Source: Ignavibacteriales bacterium
GTDB taxonomy: Bacteria > Bacteroidota > Ignavibacteria > Ignavibacteriales > Ignavibacteriaceae
Assembly (NCBI GenBank): GCA_015709675.1
Contig: CP054182.1
Location: forward strand, 785,448-849,447
DNA length: 64,000 nucleotides
Direction: 5' to 3'
Below are positions 1 to 8,700 of the stretch, piece after piece; position 1 is the stretch's first letter, and each line of letters begins with the position of its first letter. Made by a program: the position numbers and the translations under genes. The notes beneath the pieces were generated by a model. It saw only the letters and a program-made list of their open reading frames with translations, was not told the DNA's origin and ran no database searches.

Positions 1-38
1 CAACCTATTACGGAAATTAAATTAAAAAAATATTAGCT

Positions 39-1304
39 ATGCATAATGAATACATCAATAGTTTGATTTTACGGCTTTGTAAGCAACCTCGAACTTTTGA
101 ATTCATTTCAAAGAATTTCAGTGGACACGACCCAATCCAACTAAGGGATGCCCTTGAAATATTAGAGAACAAAGGATCGTTATATAAGCAAAGCGATATG
201 TGGTCCGTAAAAGAGGATAAGAAAACACCCACTTTTGATTTACTTTCAGAAGACCCACAACTTTACCTAAAAAAGTACATGGGGTACTTTGATTTTCTAA
301 AAATTCCACATCCTTTAGATTTTGAGTGGAGAAATTCTACTGCAAGTTTGAATTATTTGATTAATGAAATTCAAGAGATAAATTCTGTAAACGACAGAAT
401 TTTATTATTGGGAATGCCAACACTGTTTGCGACTGCGTGTATAAAAGATATCCCTCAAAAAATTACTTTGGTTGAAAGAAACAAACCCATTGTGCGAGGT
501 TTATCGAAATTAAGCGCTGATAAGGTTAGATTTCGAATTCTTGAAGCAGATATTTTTGAAGTTTCACCCAAAGCTATTGGTAAATTTTACAGTGTAATAA
601 TGGATCCACCTTGGTATTCACCTCACTTTTATCAATTCATGTGGTTGGCTGCTCAATGTGTTGAATTGGGTGGGGTTATTGGTATAAGTTTGCCACCTAT
701 CAATACTCGACCTAAAATTGAAAAGGAAAGAATTGATTGGTTTTCGTTTTGTCAGCAACAGGGCTTGTGTTTAGAAAATTTGTTTGCTCAGAAGTTGCAC
801 TATGCAATGCCATTCTTTGAGTTTAATGCTTTTCGTTCAGCCGGGGTAACAAATATTTCCCCTTTTTGGCGTAAAGGTGATTTTGCGTTATTCCGCAAGG
901 TTCATTCTGCTGCCATTGAAAGACCTGAATTTAATGAAACAAAACCTAAATGGGTTGAAAGGGATATTGATACTGTCCGAATAAGGGTTAAGGTTGATGA
1001 GTGTTCTGTAACTAATGATTTGGAAATACTGAGCCTAATAAAAGGTGATATACTTCCAACGGTGAGTACCAGAGATAAACGAAGGGACCTGGCGAATGTT
1101 TGGACTTCGGGGAACAGAATATTTAAAGTGAATAACACAAAGAAATTTGTTAAGTTGCTTGACGATTTTAAAACTGGTAAACGAATAACGAAAGAACTAA
1201 AACTCGTTGCAGATTTTGTAAATGCAATTACAGGATTTGAGAAAGGAGAATACAATAACTATCTAGACTGGCTATATCATGAAATGGAAAGGCAAACTAA
1301 TTAA
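39..1304 (+). CDS. Winged-helix plus DPPW-type methyltransferase-like protein
   Basis: A 421-residue soluble protein. The first ~60 residues alternate short helices and read like a winged-helix DNA-binding or dimerisation module. From about residue 115 a Rossmann fold is suggested: a glycine loop LLLGMP at 122-127 ending a beta strand, an acidic LVER a strand later, and DPPWY at 189-193. DPPW is the catalytic motif of N6-adenine methyltransferases of the MT-A70 and related classes, so an amino group on a nucleobase is the expected target. The C-terminal ~150 residues are lysine-rich and unassigned. It is the first gene of an overlapping three-gene operon; the next ORF starts 26 bases before its stop. 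Base composition is clearly AT-richer than the genes after 3879, suggesting transfer. Enzyme class is inferred from motifs; the substrate is unknown. Confidence 0.6.
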   Translation: MHNEYINSLILRLCKQPRTFEFISKNFSGHDPIQLRDALEILENKGSLYKQSDMWSVKEDKKTPTFDLLSEDPQLYLKKYMGYFDFLKIPHPLDFEWRNSTASLNYLINEIQEINSVNDRILLLGMPTLFATACIKDIPQKITLVERNKPIVRGLSKLSADKVRFRILEADIFEVSPKAIGKFYSVIMDPPWYSPHFYQFMWLAAQCVELGGVIGISLPPINTRPKIEKERIDWFSFCQQQGLCLENLFAQKLHYAMPFFEFNAFRSAGVTNISPFWRKGDFALFRKVHSAAIERPEFNETKPKWVERDIDTVRIRVKVDECSVTNDLEILSLIKGDILPTVSTRDKRRDLANVWTSGNRIFKVNNTKKFVKLLDDFKTGKRITKELKLVADFVNAITGFEKGEYNNYLDWLYHEMERQTN

Positions 1305-1806
1305 TTACTTGATTGAACAACTGAAGGAAGATTCTCAATGGGGAAATACTATTGAGCACTTGCTGTTTGATCTGTCTATTGGAATTCACTTGGCAATTTT
1401 TAATGAGCCGTTTTTATCTCTTGTTTATAAAAAGGAAAAGAAAATTGAATCAAGGTTTTCGGTAAATCGAAGAATTCCATTTGAAAGAGTAAAAAAGGGT
1501 GATGTGATTATTCTGAAAGAATCCGGTAGTTTTGTTACTGGTGTTTTTGTTGCAGGTGAGGTAAATTTTTTTCATTTGGCAGATAAAGAGACTCTCAAAT
1601 ATATTGAAGCGAATTTTGGAAAAGCAATTTGTGCAGATTATGATACTAACTTTTGGAAAAACAGAGCAAAGTCAAAGTATGCCACTTTAATTGAAGTAAA
1701 AAAGATAAAAAAGATAGCACCATATAAAAGTGAAAAGAAAGATAGAAGCGGGTGGTCAATTTTGAGAGAAGGAATTTCGGAAGACCTGTTTACACAATCA
1801 AAATGA
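1279..1806 (+). CDS. ASCH/PUA-like domain protein
   Basis: A 175-residue protein. Residues ~70-100 hold the strand-turn pattern KKGDVIILKESG followed by a V-x-G strand, and ~124-140 hold FWKNRAKSKYATLIEV, then KKDRSGW near the C terminus. This order (a KxGD turn, a strand with GEV, and KYATLI followed by a tryptophan near the end) matches PUA-fold ASCH-type domains, which bind RNA or modified nucleotides. It overlaps the preceding gene by 26 bases and shares an ATGA stop/start with the following kinase, so the three are translationally coupled. A reader of, or processing factor for, a modified base is a reasonable role given its partners, but nothing in the sequence proves a ligand. The start at 1279 is the only ATG that gives a full domain. 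Confidence 0.55.
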   Translation: MKWKGKLINYLIEQLKEDSQWGNTIEHLLFDLSIGIHLAIFNEPFLSLVYKKEKKIESRFSVNRRIPFERVKKGDVIILKESGSFVTGVFVAGEVNFFHLADKETLKYIEANFGKAICADYDTNFWKNRAKSKYATLIEVKKIKKIAPYKSEKKDRSGWSILREGISEDLFTQSK

Positions 1807-2354
1807 AGTTAAAGTCTATAATCACAATAAGTGGTCGTATCTGTTCGGGAAAGTCGTATATTGCAAAATTGATTCAAGCCGAATATGGATTCCCAATAGC
1901 TTCATTCGGCGTTTACTTGAAATATTATTGCGTGAAAAATGGTTTGCCTACTGACAGGAAAGCACTTCAAGATACTGGTGAAGCATTTGTGAAGGAAAGT
2001 CCTAAGAGGTTTTTGAGTGATGTGCTTTCACATTTTATTGGCTTTTCAAATATAATTGTATTGGAAGGAGTAAGACATAGATCAATCCTTGAAGAAGTAT
2101 ATCAGCTAACCGAAAACCACTTGACGATTTTCGCTGAAGCTGATTTTGAAACTCGTTTTAAAAGATATTATTCAAGAAATAAAGATACAGATGAAGTAAA
2201 AACCCTTGAGTACTTTAAAGAAGCAGATAATCATCCCGTTGAACATGATATAGCATTCTTAAAATTTCTTTGCAATCTTTCAGTTGATTCTACATCAGAC
2301 AAAGATATTTCACCAGAGTTATTTACATTCCTTTCACATAAACTAAAAAGGTAA
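1803..2354 (+). CDS. P-loop nucleotide/nucleoside kinase-like protein
   Basis: A 183-residue protein of the small P-loop kinase type (dNMP kinase, adenylate kinase or dephospho-CoA kinase-like). Walker A is GRICSGKS at residues 11-18 directly after the first strand. Further on, NIIVLEGVRHRS has the look of the Walker B strand, and a basic stretch FETRFKRYYSRNKDT resembles the arginine-rich lid of dNMP and CoA kinases. I chose the ATG at 1803 because it overlaps the upstream stop as ATGA and places the P-loop at the usual distance from the N terminus; a longer reading from 1752 only adds residues in the overlap. Phage hypermodification systems use kinases of this class on modified deoxynucleotides; that link is by analogy. 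The exact substrate cannot be read from the sequence. Confidence 0.65.
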   Translation: MKLKSIITISGRICSGKSYIAKLIQAEYGFPIASFGVYLKYYCVKNGLPTDRKALQDTGEAFVKESPKRFLSDVLSHFIGFSNIIVLEGVRHRSILEEVYQLTENHLTIFAEADFETRFKRYYSRNKDTDEVKTLEYFKEADNHPVEHDIAFLKFLCNLSVDSTSDKDISPELFTFLSHKLKR

Positions 2355-2435
2355 ATAGGATTTAAAAAGGCTTTGCCAAAAATGTCTCTTTTGGCTTTGA
2401 TTGAGCAATTTGTTGAGCATGTTTATATCTAAAAG

Positions 2436-3002
2436 CTAATCTCTACGAAGTTCCCATATTTTCCAAAGTGCATAATCAATAACTTGAACTTCAATATTTT
2501 GCTCACTTGCGTATGGTCTGATATTGGTCAAATAATTCAGATAATCACCAATTGAAAAGTTATGGGTTATAGAAGGTAAAACCGGATCTCTTTCGTTAAT
2601 TTCATCCCAGGTACGAAAATCAATTATTCCATACAACTCTGGATAATATAGTGTTAGTATTGCTGATGCAATTCCGAGACCAACCCCAGGTAAAGACCTT
2701 AAAATATTAATTCTAACTCTTGTTAAAATATTGTAATCGTGGTGATTTAAGATTAGTGCGGTTTTCGTAACCTCGTTTATCATTTGCTTGTTTAAATATT
2801 GCAAATGATGATTGACTCTATGTATTTGGTCGCCAAGTTTCCATTGAATAATTTGGTTAAATAGACCCTCTGATAAACCTTGATTTGGAAAATGAATCCG
2901 ATAGGTCTGAATACTGCTTTTGAGTAAATTCGTTTGTTGCCATTCTTGACTATTTTGCCAATTGTCGTTTAATAAAAATTCAGTTACTCTATCTTGCCAC
3001 AT
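2436..3002 (-). CDS. Helix-hairpin-helix glycosylase-like protein
   Basis: A 188-residue protein convergent with the kinase gene. The core is LPGVGLGIASAIL, a helix-hairpin-helix of the base-excision glycosylase superfamily, followed about 15 residues later by IIDFRTWDE, where the aspartate sits where the catalytic Asp of HhH-GPD enzymes lies. The iron-sulphur cysteines of EndoIII are absent and the protein is shorter than classical glycosylases. The same fold also includes the thymine-modifying pyrophosphorylase-like enzymes described for phage DNA hypermodification, so either removing or installing a modified base is possible. Its AT-rich composition matches the three genes before it, which argues they arrived together. 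No ribosome-binding site is obvious. Family assignment to the HhH fold is good; function is inference. Confidence 0.6.
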   Translation of the reverse strand: MWQDRVTEFLLNDNWQNSQEWQQTNLLKSSIQTYRIHFPNQGLSEGLFNQIIQWKLGDQIHRVNHHLQYLNKQMINEVTKTALILNHHDYNILTRVRINILRSLPGVGLGIASAILTLYYPELYGIIDFRTWDEINERDPVLPSITHNFSIGDYLNYLTNIRPYASEQNIEVQVIDYALWKIWELRRD

Positions 3003-3498
3003 AGTTTAAGTGCCAAACCATTGCCTAACTGGAAACAAATCAGCAGTGTTTCGTAACAATATGGAAGAATTGTTTTTTTCGAAAACTCCCGAATTTTCAC
3101 GGTTCATCGGACTTAACTCATTAATGCGAATTTTTTTGAAAAAACTTCTATGGTTGTGTGGTTTCTCACCCATTTCCATAATCTCTGAAAGGTACCGTCT
3201 AAAAACTATTTATTTATTTGGCCAAATGCAAGTAAAATTTACCATTGGGCTGGGGTGCTCAAATCTGTAAGAAGATGGGATTTAGGGGGCTGGGTGGCGT
3301 TTATCTGTGGGAAAAGGAGTTTAAAAGCAGAGGGAGCATAATAATTGAGAGTGGATAATGCAGAATGGAAAACCCTGTGGCAAAGTATGGCCACTAAAGC
3401 CCGAACAAGGAAGGGTTTAACGCAAAGGGAGCAAAGTTGGCGTGAAGTAGCTAAGAGTTTTAATGCCGTTGTCCCCTGAAGAACACATGCGAGGGAAG
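3003..3498. other. Gene-free stretch after the AT-rich island
   Basis: About 500 bases with no convincing gene. An open frame at 3010-3270 has no recognisable domain, no ribosome-binding site and poor composition, and looks accidental. Base composition shifts from AT-rich to the window average somewhere in 3240-3500, so the right boundary of the island probably lies here. No integrase, tRNA or clear direct repeat marking an attachment site was seen. Confidence 0.5.
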
Positions 3499-3840
3499 TT
3501 TCCCGCAGATCTCGCAGATTAGCGCAGAAACCGCTACGATTTCCCTCCCGTACATTGTAAATTGTTCATTGTGCATTGGTTTGTTTCCCGCAGATCAGCG
3601 CAGAGACTGCTACTAATTCCCTCCTGTACATTGTAAATTGTTCATTGTGCATTGATTTGTTTCCCGCAGATTTCGCAGATTAGCGCAGAGACCGCTGCTA
3701 ATTCCCTCCTGTACATTGTTAATTGTGCATTGGTTTGTTTCCCGCAGATTACGCAGATCAGCGCAGAAACCGCTGCTAATTCCCTCATGTAAATTGTTCA
3801 TTGTACATTGATTTGTTTCCCGCAGATTAGCGTAGATCAG
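3499..3840. repeat. Five-copy ~80-bp intergenic tandem repeat
   Basis: Five imperfect copies of a unit beginning TTTCCCGCAGAT start near 3499, 3585, 3660, 3738 and 3816. Each continues with CGCAGATTAGCGCAGA, then CCGCTGCTAATTCCCTC and an AT-rich run built from words such as TACATTGTAAATTG. Period varies from 75 to 86 bases. An ORF reading through it on the minus strand (3613-3801) gives repeated peptides and is a by-product of the repeat. The array sits in the 3' region of corA. Confidence 0.85.
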
Positions 3841-3878
3841 TCCCCAATTCCATTACTAATTGCTCATTACTAATTATC

Positions 3879-4973
3879 TCAGAGCCACTGCTTTTTTCTG
3901 AAGATATACAACATCACTAAACTGACGGCGGTCATTAGAAACAGAACAAGGGGATAACCCCAGCGCCATTGCAGTTCAGGCATAAAATGAAAATTCATGC
4001 CATAAACTCCCGCGATAAAGCTGAGCGGTATGAAAATAGTAGTGATAATGGTGAGCACTTTCATGATTTCGTTCATCCGGTTGCTCAGGCTTGAGTGGTA
4101 AAGGTCCTGAAGACTGGAGAGCATATCACGGTACATTTCTATGGTCTCAATTGCCTGGAAGATATGATCGTATATATCACGCACATAGATGCGGTTCTGA
4201 TCGTCAAAGAAGTTTCCTTCATCACGTTCAAGCCGGCTGACAATTTCCCGCATCGGCCAGACAAGTTTCCGGAGTTCCATCAGTTCGGTTTTCAGGTTGT
4301 GGATTTCTCCAAGAACGGATTTTTGCGGGGAGGCGAGTATTTTTGCTTCAGCAAGTTCAAGTTTATCCCCTGTTTTTTCGATGATAATAAAATAATTATC
4401 AATCACGGAATCAAGCAGCTCATAAAGCAGGTAATCGGTTCTCATGCGGCGCAGGCGACCTTTTCCTTTGTCAAGACGTTCCCGCACCCGTTCAAACACA
4501 TCCCCCTGCAATCCTTCCTGAAAAGTGATAAGAAAATTCCTGCCAAGAACAAAGCTGACCTGTTCGGCTATTACTCTCCCGGAGTCATTATCAAAGGAAA
4601 GCATTTTAACCGTGAGAAAAAGTTTATCTTCGTATATCTCTGTTTTTGGTCTCAGGTCAGTATTAAGAATATCTTCAAGAAGCAGGGTGTGCAGACCGAA
4701 GACCTCTCCGGTTTTTTCAATCAGTTCGGTGTCGTGCAGACCGTCAATATTCAGCCAGGTCATCTGATGCTTAGGAAGAACATTCATCAGATCGCTGGCG
4801 GACTCAATAATCCTTTGGCTGCATTCATGCTGATTATAGGTGAAAACGGTGACCAGGGCTTTATCCAGTTTTTTTTCACCCAGGAAGAGCAGAGTTTCCG
4901 GCGGCATTCCGGCTCTCTGTGAAAGGCGTGTTCTTTCCTTAAACCGCGATAATGGCGGGGTAAATCTTCGCAT
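3879..4973 (-). CDS. corA: CorA-family magnesium/cobalt channel
   Basis: A 364-residue divalent cation channel of the inner membrane. The family hallmark GMN is at residues 325-327, at the end of the first transmembrane helix (IITTIFIPLSFIAGVYGMN), followed by the short periplasmic loop FHFMPELQWRWGYP and a second helix ending in the basic tail RKKQWL. The MPEL loop is typical of CorA. The N-terminal ~280 residues are the cytosolic funnel domain with long charged helices. Length and architecture are normal for the family. It imports Mg2+ (sometimes Co2+ or Ni2+) as a pentamer. Next upstream on this strand is a Nudix gene 357 bases away, with a small plus-strand gene between, so it is probably transcribed alone. 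No riboswitch was recognised upstream. Confidence 0.95.
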   Translation of the reverse strand: MRRFTPPLSRFKERTRLSQRAGMPPETLLFLGEKKLDKALVTVFTYNQHECSQRIIESASDLMNVLPKHQMTWLNIDGLHDTELIEKTGEVFGLHTLLLEDILNTDLRPKTEIYEDKLFLTVKMLSFDNDSGRVIAEQVSFVLGRNFLITFQEGLQGDVFERVRERLDKGKGRLRRMRTDYLLYELLDSVIDNYFIIIEKTGDKLELAEAKILASPQKSVLGEIHNLKTELMELRKLVWPMREIVSRLERDEGNFFDDQNRIYVRDIYDHIFQAIETIEMYRDMLSSLQDLYHSSLSNRMNEIMKVLTIITTIFIPLSFIAGVYGMNFHFMPELQWRWGYPLVLFLMTAVSLVMLYIFRKKQWL

Positions 4974-5211
4974 TGATAAATCCTTACTGTGGTTCCTGTT
5001 TGCTCTGCTGAGTTCTTCGTTTATGCGAAAATAGTAAAAAGGAGATTATGAATACTATTCCTTACCGGCCAAATGATATCAGACAGGGTCTCGCCCGCAG
5101 GCTGGATGCCTCCCGATCATCGCTCTGAAAAAAATCTGTTGATTACTAAATCCGGAGTTCCTCTGTTTGCGTATTACACCGTATGATTAACAAACTAATA
5201 AGGAAATTCAA

Positions 5212-5322
5212 TTGACAACCGGCGGTGTAGTATTTATGGTTCTTGCGTGGGGATGTGTTATTGCTCTCACGGCGATTACGTTTTATAAAATTATGAGAGG
5301 GAATACTAAGCAGCCGGAATAA
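5212..5322 (+). CDS. 36-residue single-helix membrane peptide, MetS/symporter small-subunit-like
   Basis: A very short gene with start TTG at 5212, preceded by an AAGGA ribosome-binding site about 8 bases upstream, and stop TAA at 5320. The peptide starts MTTGGVVFMVLAWG, continues as one hydrophobic helix to AITFYK, and ends in a basic, polar tail. This layout (a short TTG or STG start, one helix with a tryptophan, a positively charged tail) resembles the small accessory subunits of sodium symporters of the MetP/MetS type. Such subunits normally sit beside the large symporter gene, but none is in this window. Assignment as a real small membrane protein rests on the ribosome-binding site, helix and clean stop; the family link is tentative. 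Confidence 0.5.
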   Translation: MTTGGVVFMVLAWGCVIALTAITFYKIMRGNTKQPE

Positions 5323-5329
5323 GACCCGG

Positions 5330-5737
5330 TTACATTTCGTTTCTGTCCAGATATGCCCGGGCAACCGGGATGTCAGCTTCCGCCAGATCGTAACTAAAAA
5401 TTTCTTCCGGGGTGATCCAGCGTACCTCAGCATGATCCCGCAACAGAAGCTCACCCCCGGTCACAACACAGACGCAGGGGAAAAGGTGAATACCAGCATA
5501 TTCATAGGAGTGATAGTTTTCTTTCATCCGGTAAAGCACCGCTATATCCAGATTAAGCTCTTCTTTTATTTCTCTGACGATACACTCTTCAACTGACTCC
5601 CCCTCTTCAAGTTTGCCGCCGGGGAACTCCCATTTTAGTCCGAGTTTCATTCCCTCTTTTCTCTGAGCGAGCAGAATACGCCCCTCCTTTTCAATCAGAG
5701 CGCAGGCCACCAGATGTTTAACTGAAGATGAATTCAT
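5330..5737 (-). CDS. Nudix hydrolase, MutT-like (8-oxo-dGTP/CTP pyrophosphohydrolase type)
   Basis: A 135-residue MutT-type enzyme. The Nudix box runs GGKLEEGESVEE then REIKEEL, giving the G-x5-E-x7-RE-x2-EE metal-binding pattern intact. The N terminus (VACALIEKEGRILLAQRKEG) and WEFPGGK before the box are typical of nucleotide-sanitising MutT/NudG enzymes, which hydrolyse oxidised dNTPs or pyrimidine triphosphates to monophosphates. Length is normal. It ends 7 bases from the stop of the small plus-strand gene at 5212-5322 (convergent), and follows the sensor kinase on the same strand by 51 bases, so co-transcription with the kinase is possible. Substrate cannot be told from sequence alone. 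Confidence 0.9.
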   Translation of the reverse strand: MNSSSVKHLVACALIEKEGRILLAQRKEGMKLGLKWEFPGGKLEEGESVEECIVREIKEELNLDIAVLYRMKENYHSYEYAGIHLFPCVCVVTGGELLLRDHAEVRWITPEEIFSYDLAEADIPVARAYLDRNEM

Positions 5738-5788
5738 AAGGGAGGTTTTCCGGAGTTAAAAAATTAGTATATACAAGGTTTTTGCGCG

Positions 5789-8700
5789 TTATTTGAGAAG
5801 TTTTTTCAGGCACTTCTCAACAGCATCCTTAAAGCGCGCGAGGTTAACCGGCTTGCTGAATACATATTCAACGCCCAGATCATTATAAGCAAGAGTTTCG
5901 CTCTGCCCCACATCACCGCTGAGAATAATGACCGGAGGTTTCCCCTTGATGGTGGAGTATTGCAGGGTGCGGACAAAATCCAGACCGTTCATCACCGGCA
6001 TGATATGATCCATAATCACCAGAGCCGGTGCGGCGGTTTCAACTATCTTGAGTGCTTCTTTTCCGTTGGATGCCGTAATCACTTCATAATCATGCGTAAC
6101 GTTACGGATGATTTTTGAGTAAAGAATGCGGTCGGTGTTACTGTCATCAACCAGCAGAATAGAAGCTGAAGCTTTGGGGAGTGTAAAGATGAAAGATGAT
6201 CCTTCATTCTTTTTGCTCTCAGCCCAGATTCTGCCTCCGTGCCGGTTAATAATCTCCCAGACCAGCGTAAGGCCGAGTCCGGTTCCTTTTTCTCCCGCGG
6301 TTCCTTCGGTAGTGAGTTTAGAATCCAGTTTAAAAAGTTTCTGCAGGTTTTCCTCACTCATTCCCACACCGTTATCCCTTACGGTTATCTGCAGGAAGCG
6401 TGGATGCTCGGAGTGTTCTGCCAGAATCTCAATTCTTCCGCCGGGGCGGGTGAATTTCAGCGCGTTGGAAAGCAGATTGTTAAACACCTGCATCAGCAGT
6501 CCTTCATCAACAAAGACGTATATATCGTTATCTATATGACTGATGATCTCAATTTCTTTTTTCATTGCAACCCCCTGAACGGTCGAGATAATCTTTGAAG
6601 CAATGTCGGCAAGGTCATGCCGGTTTGGTTCAAAGTTTATTCTTCCGGTCTGAATCTTTGTCCAGTCAAGCAGGGAGTTCACCAGCGTGAGCATGCTCTG
6701 CGCGGAGTCGCGAATAAACCCGACGTAGCTGCGCATATCATCGGTTGTCAGATCGTTCTCATTCATCAGGATATCGGTAAAGCCCATGATGGAACTGAAC
6801 GGAGTGCGCAGGTCGTGGGAGATTATGGAAATAAAACGGTCTTTGGCTTCATTAAGTTTGGAAAGATTTTCAGCTGACTCCTGCAGCACCTGCTCAGCGT
6901 GTTTCTGAGCGGATATATCACTCACCAGGCCGTACATTTTGATAATCTCCCCTTTGCGGTCACGGATAGCGGTCAGTTTATTTCTCACCCACACCACATT
7001 CCCCTGTTTATGCAGAATACGGAAGACCAGTTCGGTGGATTTCTTGTAAAAGTTCTGATAGAATCTTTTCAGGTCATCCTTAACATCGGGGAAATCATCA
7101 GGATGAATCATCTTCAGGAAGAGTTTTGAATCTTCCAGAAGTTCGGTCTGCGAGTAGCCGGTCATCTTTTCAACCGCGGCTGAGTAAAAGATGGTTTTCA
7201 TCTGTCCCTTGAAGCGCTCGGCGGTCCAGAAGAAATCATCAAGGTTTTCGGTAATGCTGCGGTAGCGTTCTTCAGACTCTTTAATTGCCTGCTGGGTGCG
7301 TTTGCGTTCGGATATATCGCGGACGATAATAACGGTAAATTCCTGCTTCTGAAACATAAAGTGCGTCACAGAGGCCTCAATGTGAAAGCGGGCGCCGTCT
7401 TTTTTAATGCCGAGGAACTCAAGACGGTTTGTCCCCGCTGTTCCTGCCGCCCGGGAGTGTATATACTGTTCAAACAGGTTTTTTTCTTCGGGGGAAACGA
7501 TGGTGAAGTAATCCGTGCGGGTTAGTTCATCAAAAGAGCGGTAGCCGAACATGGCTATGAATGCATCGTTGGCAAGTATATATTTCCCTTCGCTTTCAAT
7601 AGCGATGCCGTCTTCACTGGTCGCAAAAACCGACTGCATCAGGGAGAGTTCTTTTTCAAAAACAAGCTGAGCGGTGATATCCCTGATAACCGCGGTAAAG
7701 GAGGGGTTTCCTTTTTCGTCGGGTATATCTTCAGAAACGCGCACCTGAGCCGTAAATGGTTTGCCGCCGGCTGTAAGAAATTCGGAGACAAACTCTTTGC
7801 CGGTGCTGGCGGTGGTCATCTCAGAAACCAGGCGGGTTTCAGTAACAAAATCATAGAGGGAAACGCCTCCGGAGGCAGGCGTGAAGCCAGCGGTTTTTTC
7901 AAATGCCTGGTTCCAGGTGAGCAAACGTCCTGCCGCGTTATATCTGATAACCATGTCGGGCAGCGTGTTATATACTTCATGCAGGCGTTTTACCTGTTCA
8001 TCAGCGCGGGCAAAGAGCCGGGTCCGTTCCGTGATATCCGAGCAGAGCAGCAGAATTTCCTCTTTTCCTTCAGCAGGGAAGAGGAGGGAAAAGATAAGCT
8101 GAACAACAATTTCGCGCTCCTGCAGATAATAGCGGACCTCCCGCTGAACCGGCTCATCAACGGTAATGTTTCTGATCAGGGAGTTAAATTCATCCTGTTC
8201 AAAAATCCTTAGTGTGCGGTTAAAATTCTTTCCGTATATCTGAGATCTGCTCAGGCCGAAGAGTTCTGCAGCAGCGGTATTCCAAAACAGAACATCACCT
8301 CTGCGGCTCAGGGTGATCACAGCATCGGCTGAAGCTTCGGTAATCTGTTCGTAGTGGCGGAGTTCTTCAATCTGCATCCTCAGTTCCTCGCTTTCACCAA
8401 GGAGACCGGTAACATCATGCAGGTGGATCAGGTGAAGCATCTTTCCCGGAAGGTCAGCATATATACTTGTAACGGAAGTCTCAATTTTTTTTGGTATTCC
8501 GTCCTGATATGCAGTAAAAAGGAAATGCCCCTTTTTGTTTTCTCCGTGAAGAATCAGATTTCTGCTGTCAAGTTCATCAAGCAGTTCCTGGGTGAATGCA
8601 TCGCGGAAGTAGGTTTCGCCCGGGTGAATTTTTTTCAGGAGCCAGCCGCATTCTCCCTGCCTGCCTGAAACGGTAAGAGCTTTTCCGTTTCCGTCAAAAG

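Noticed and set aside
3010-3270. 86-codon open frame on the plus strand
   Set aside because: No ribosome-binding site, no family features and uneven composition; probably chance in the island boundary.
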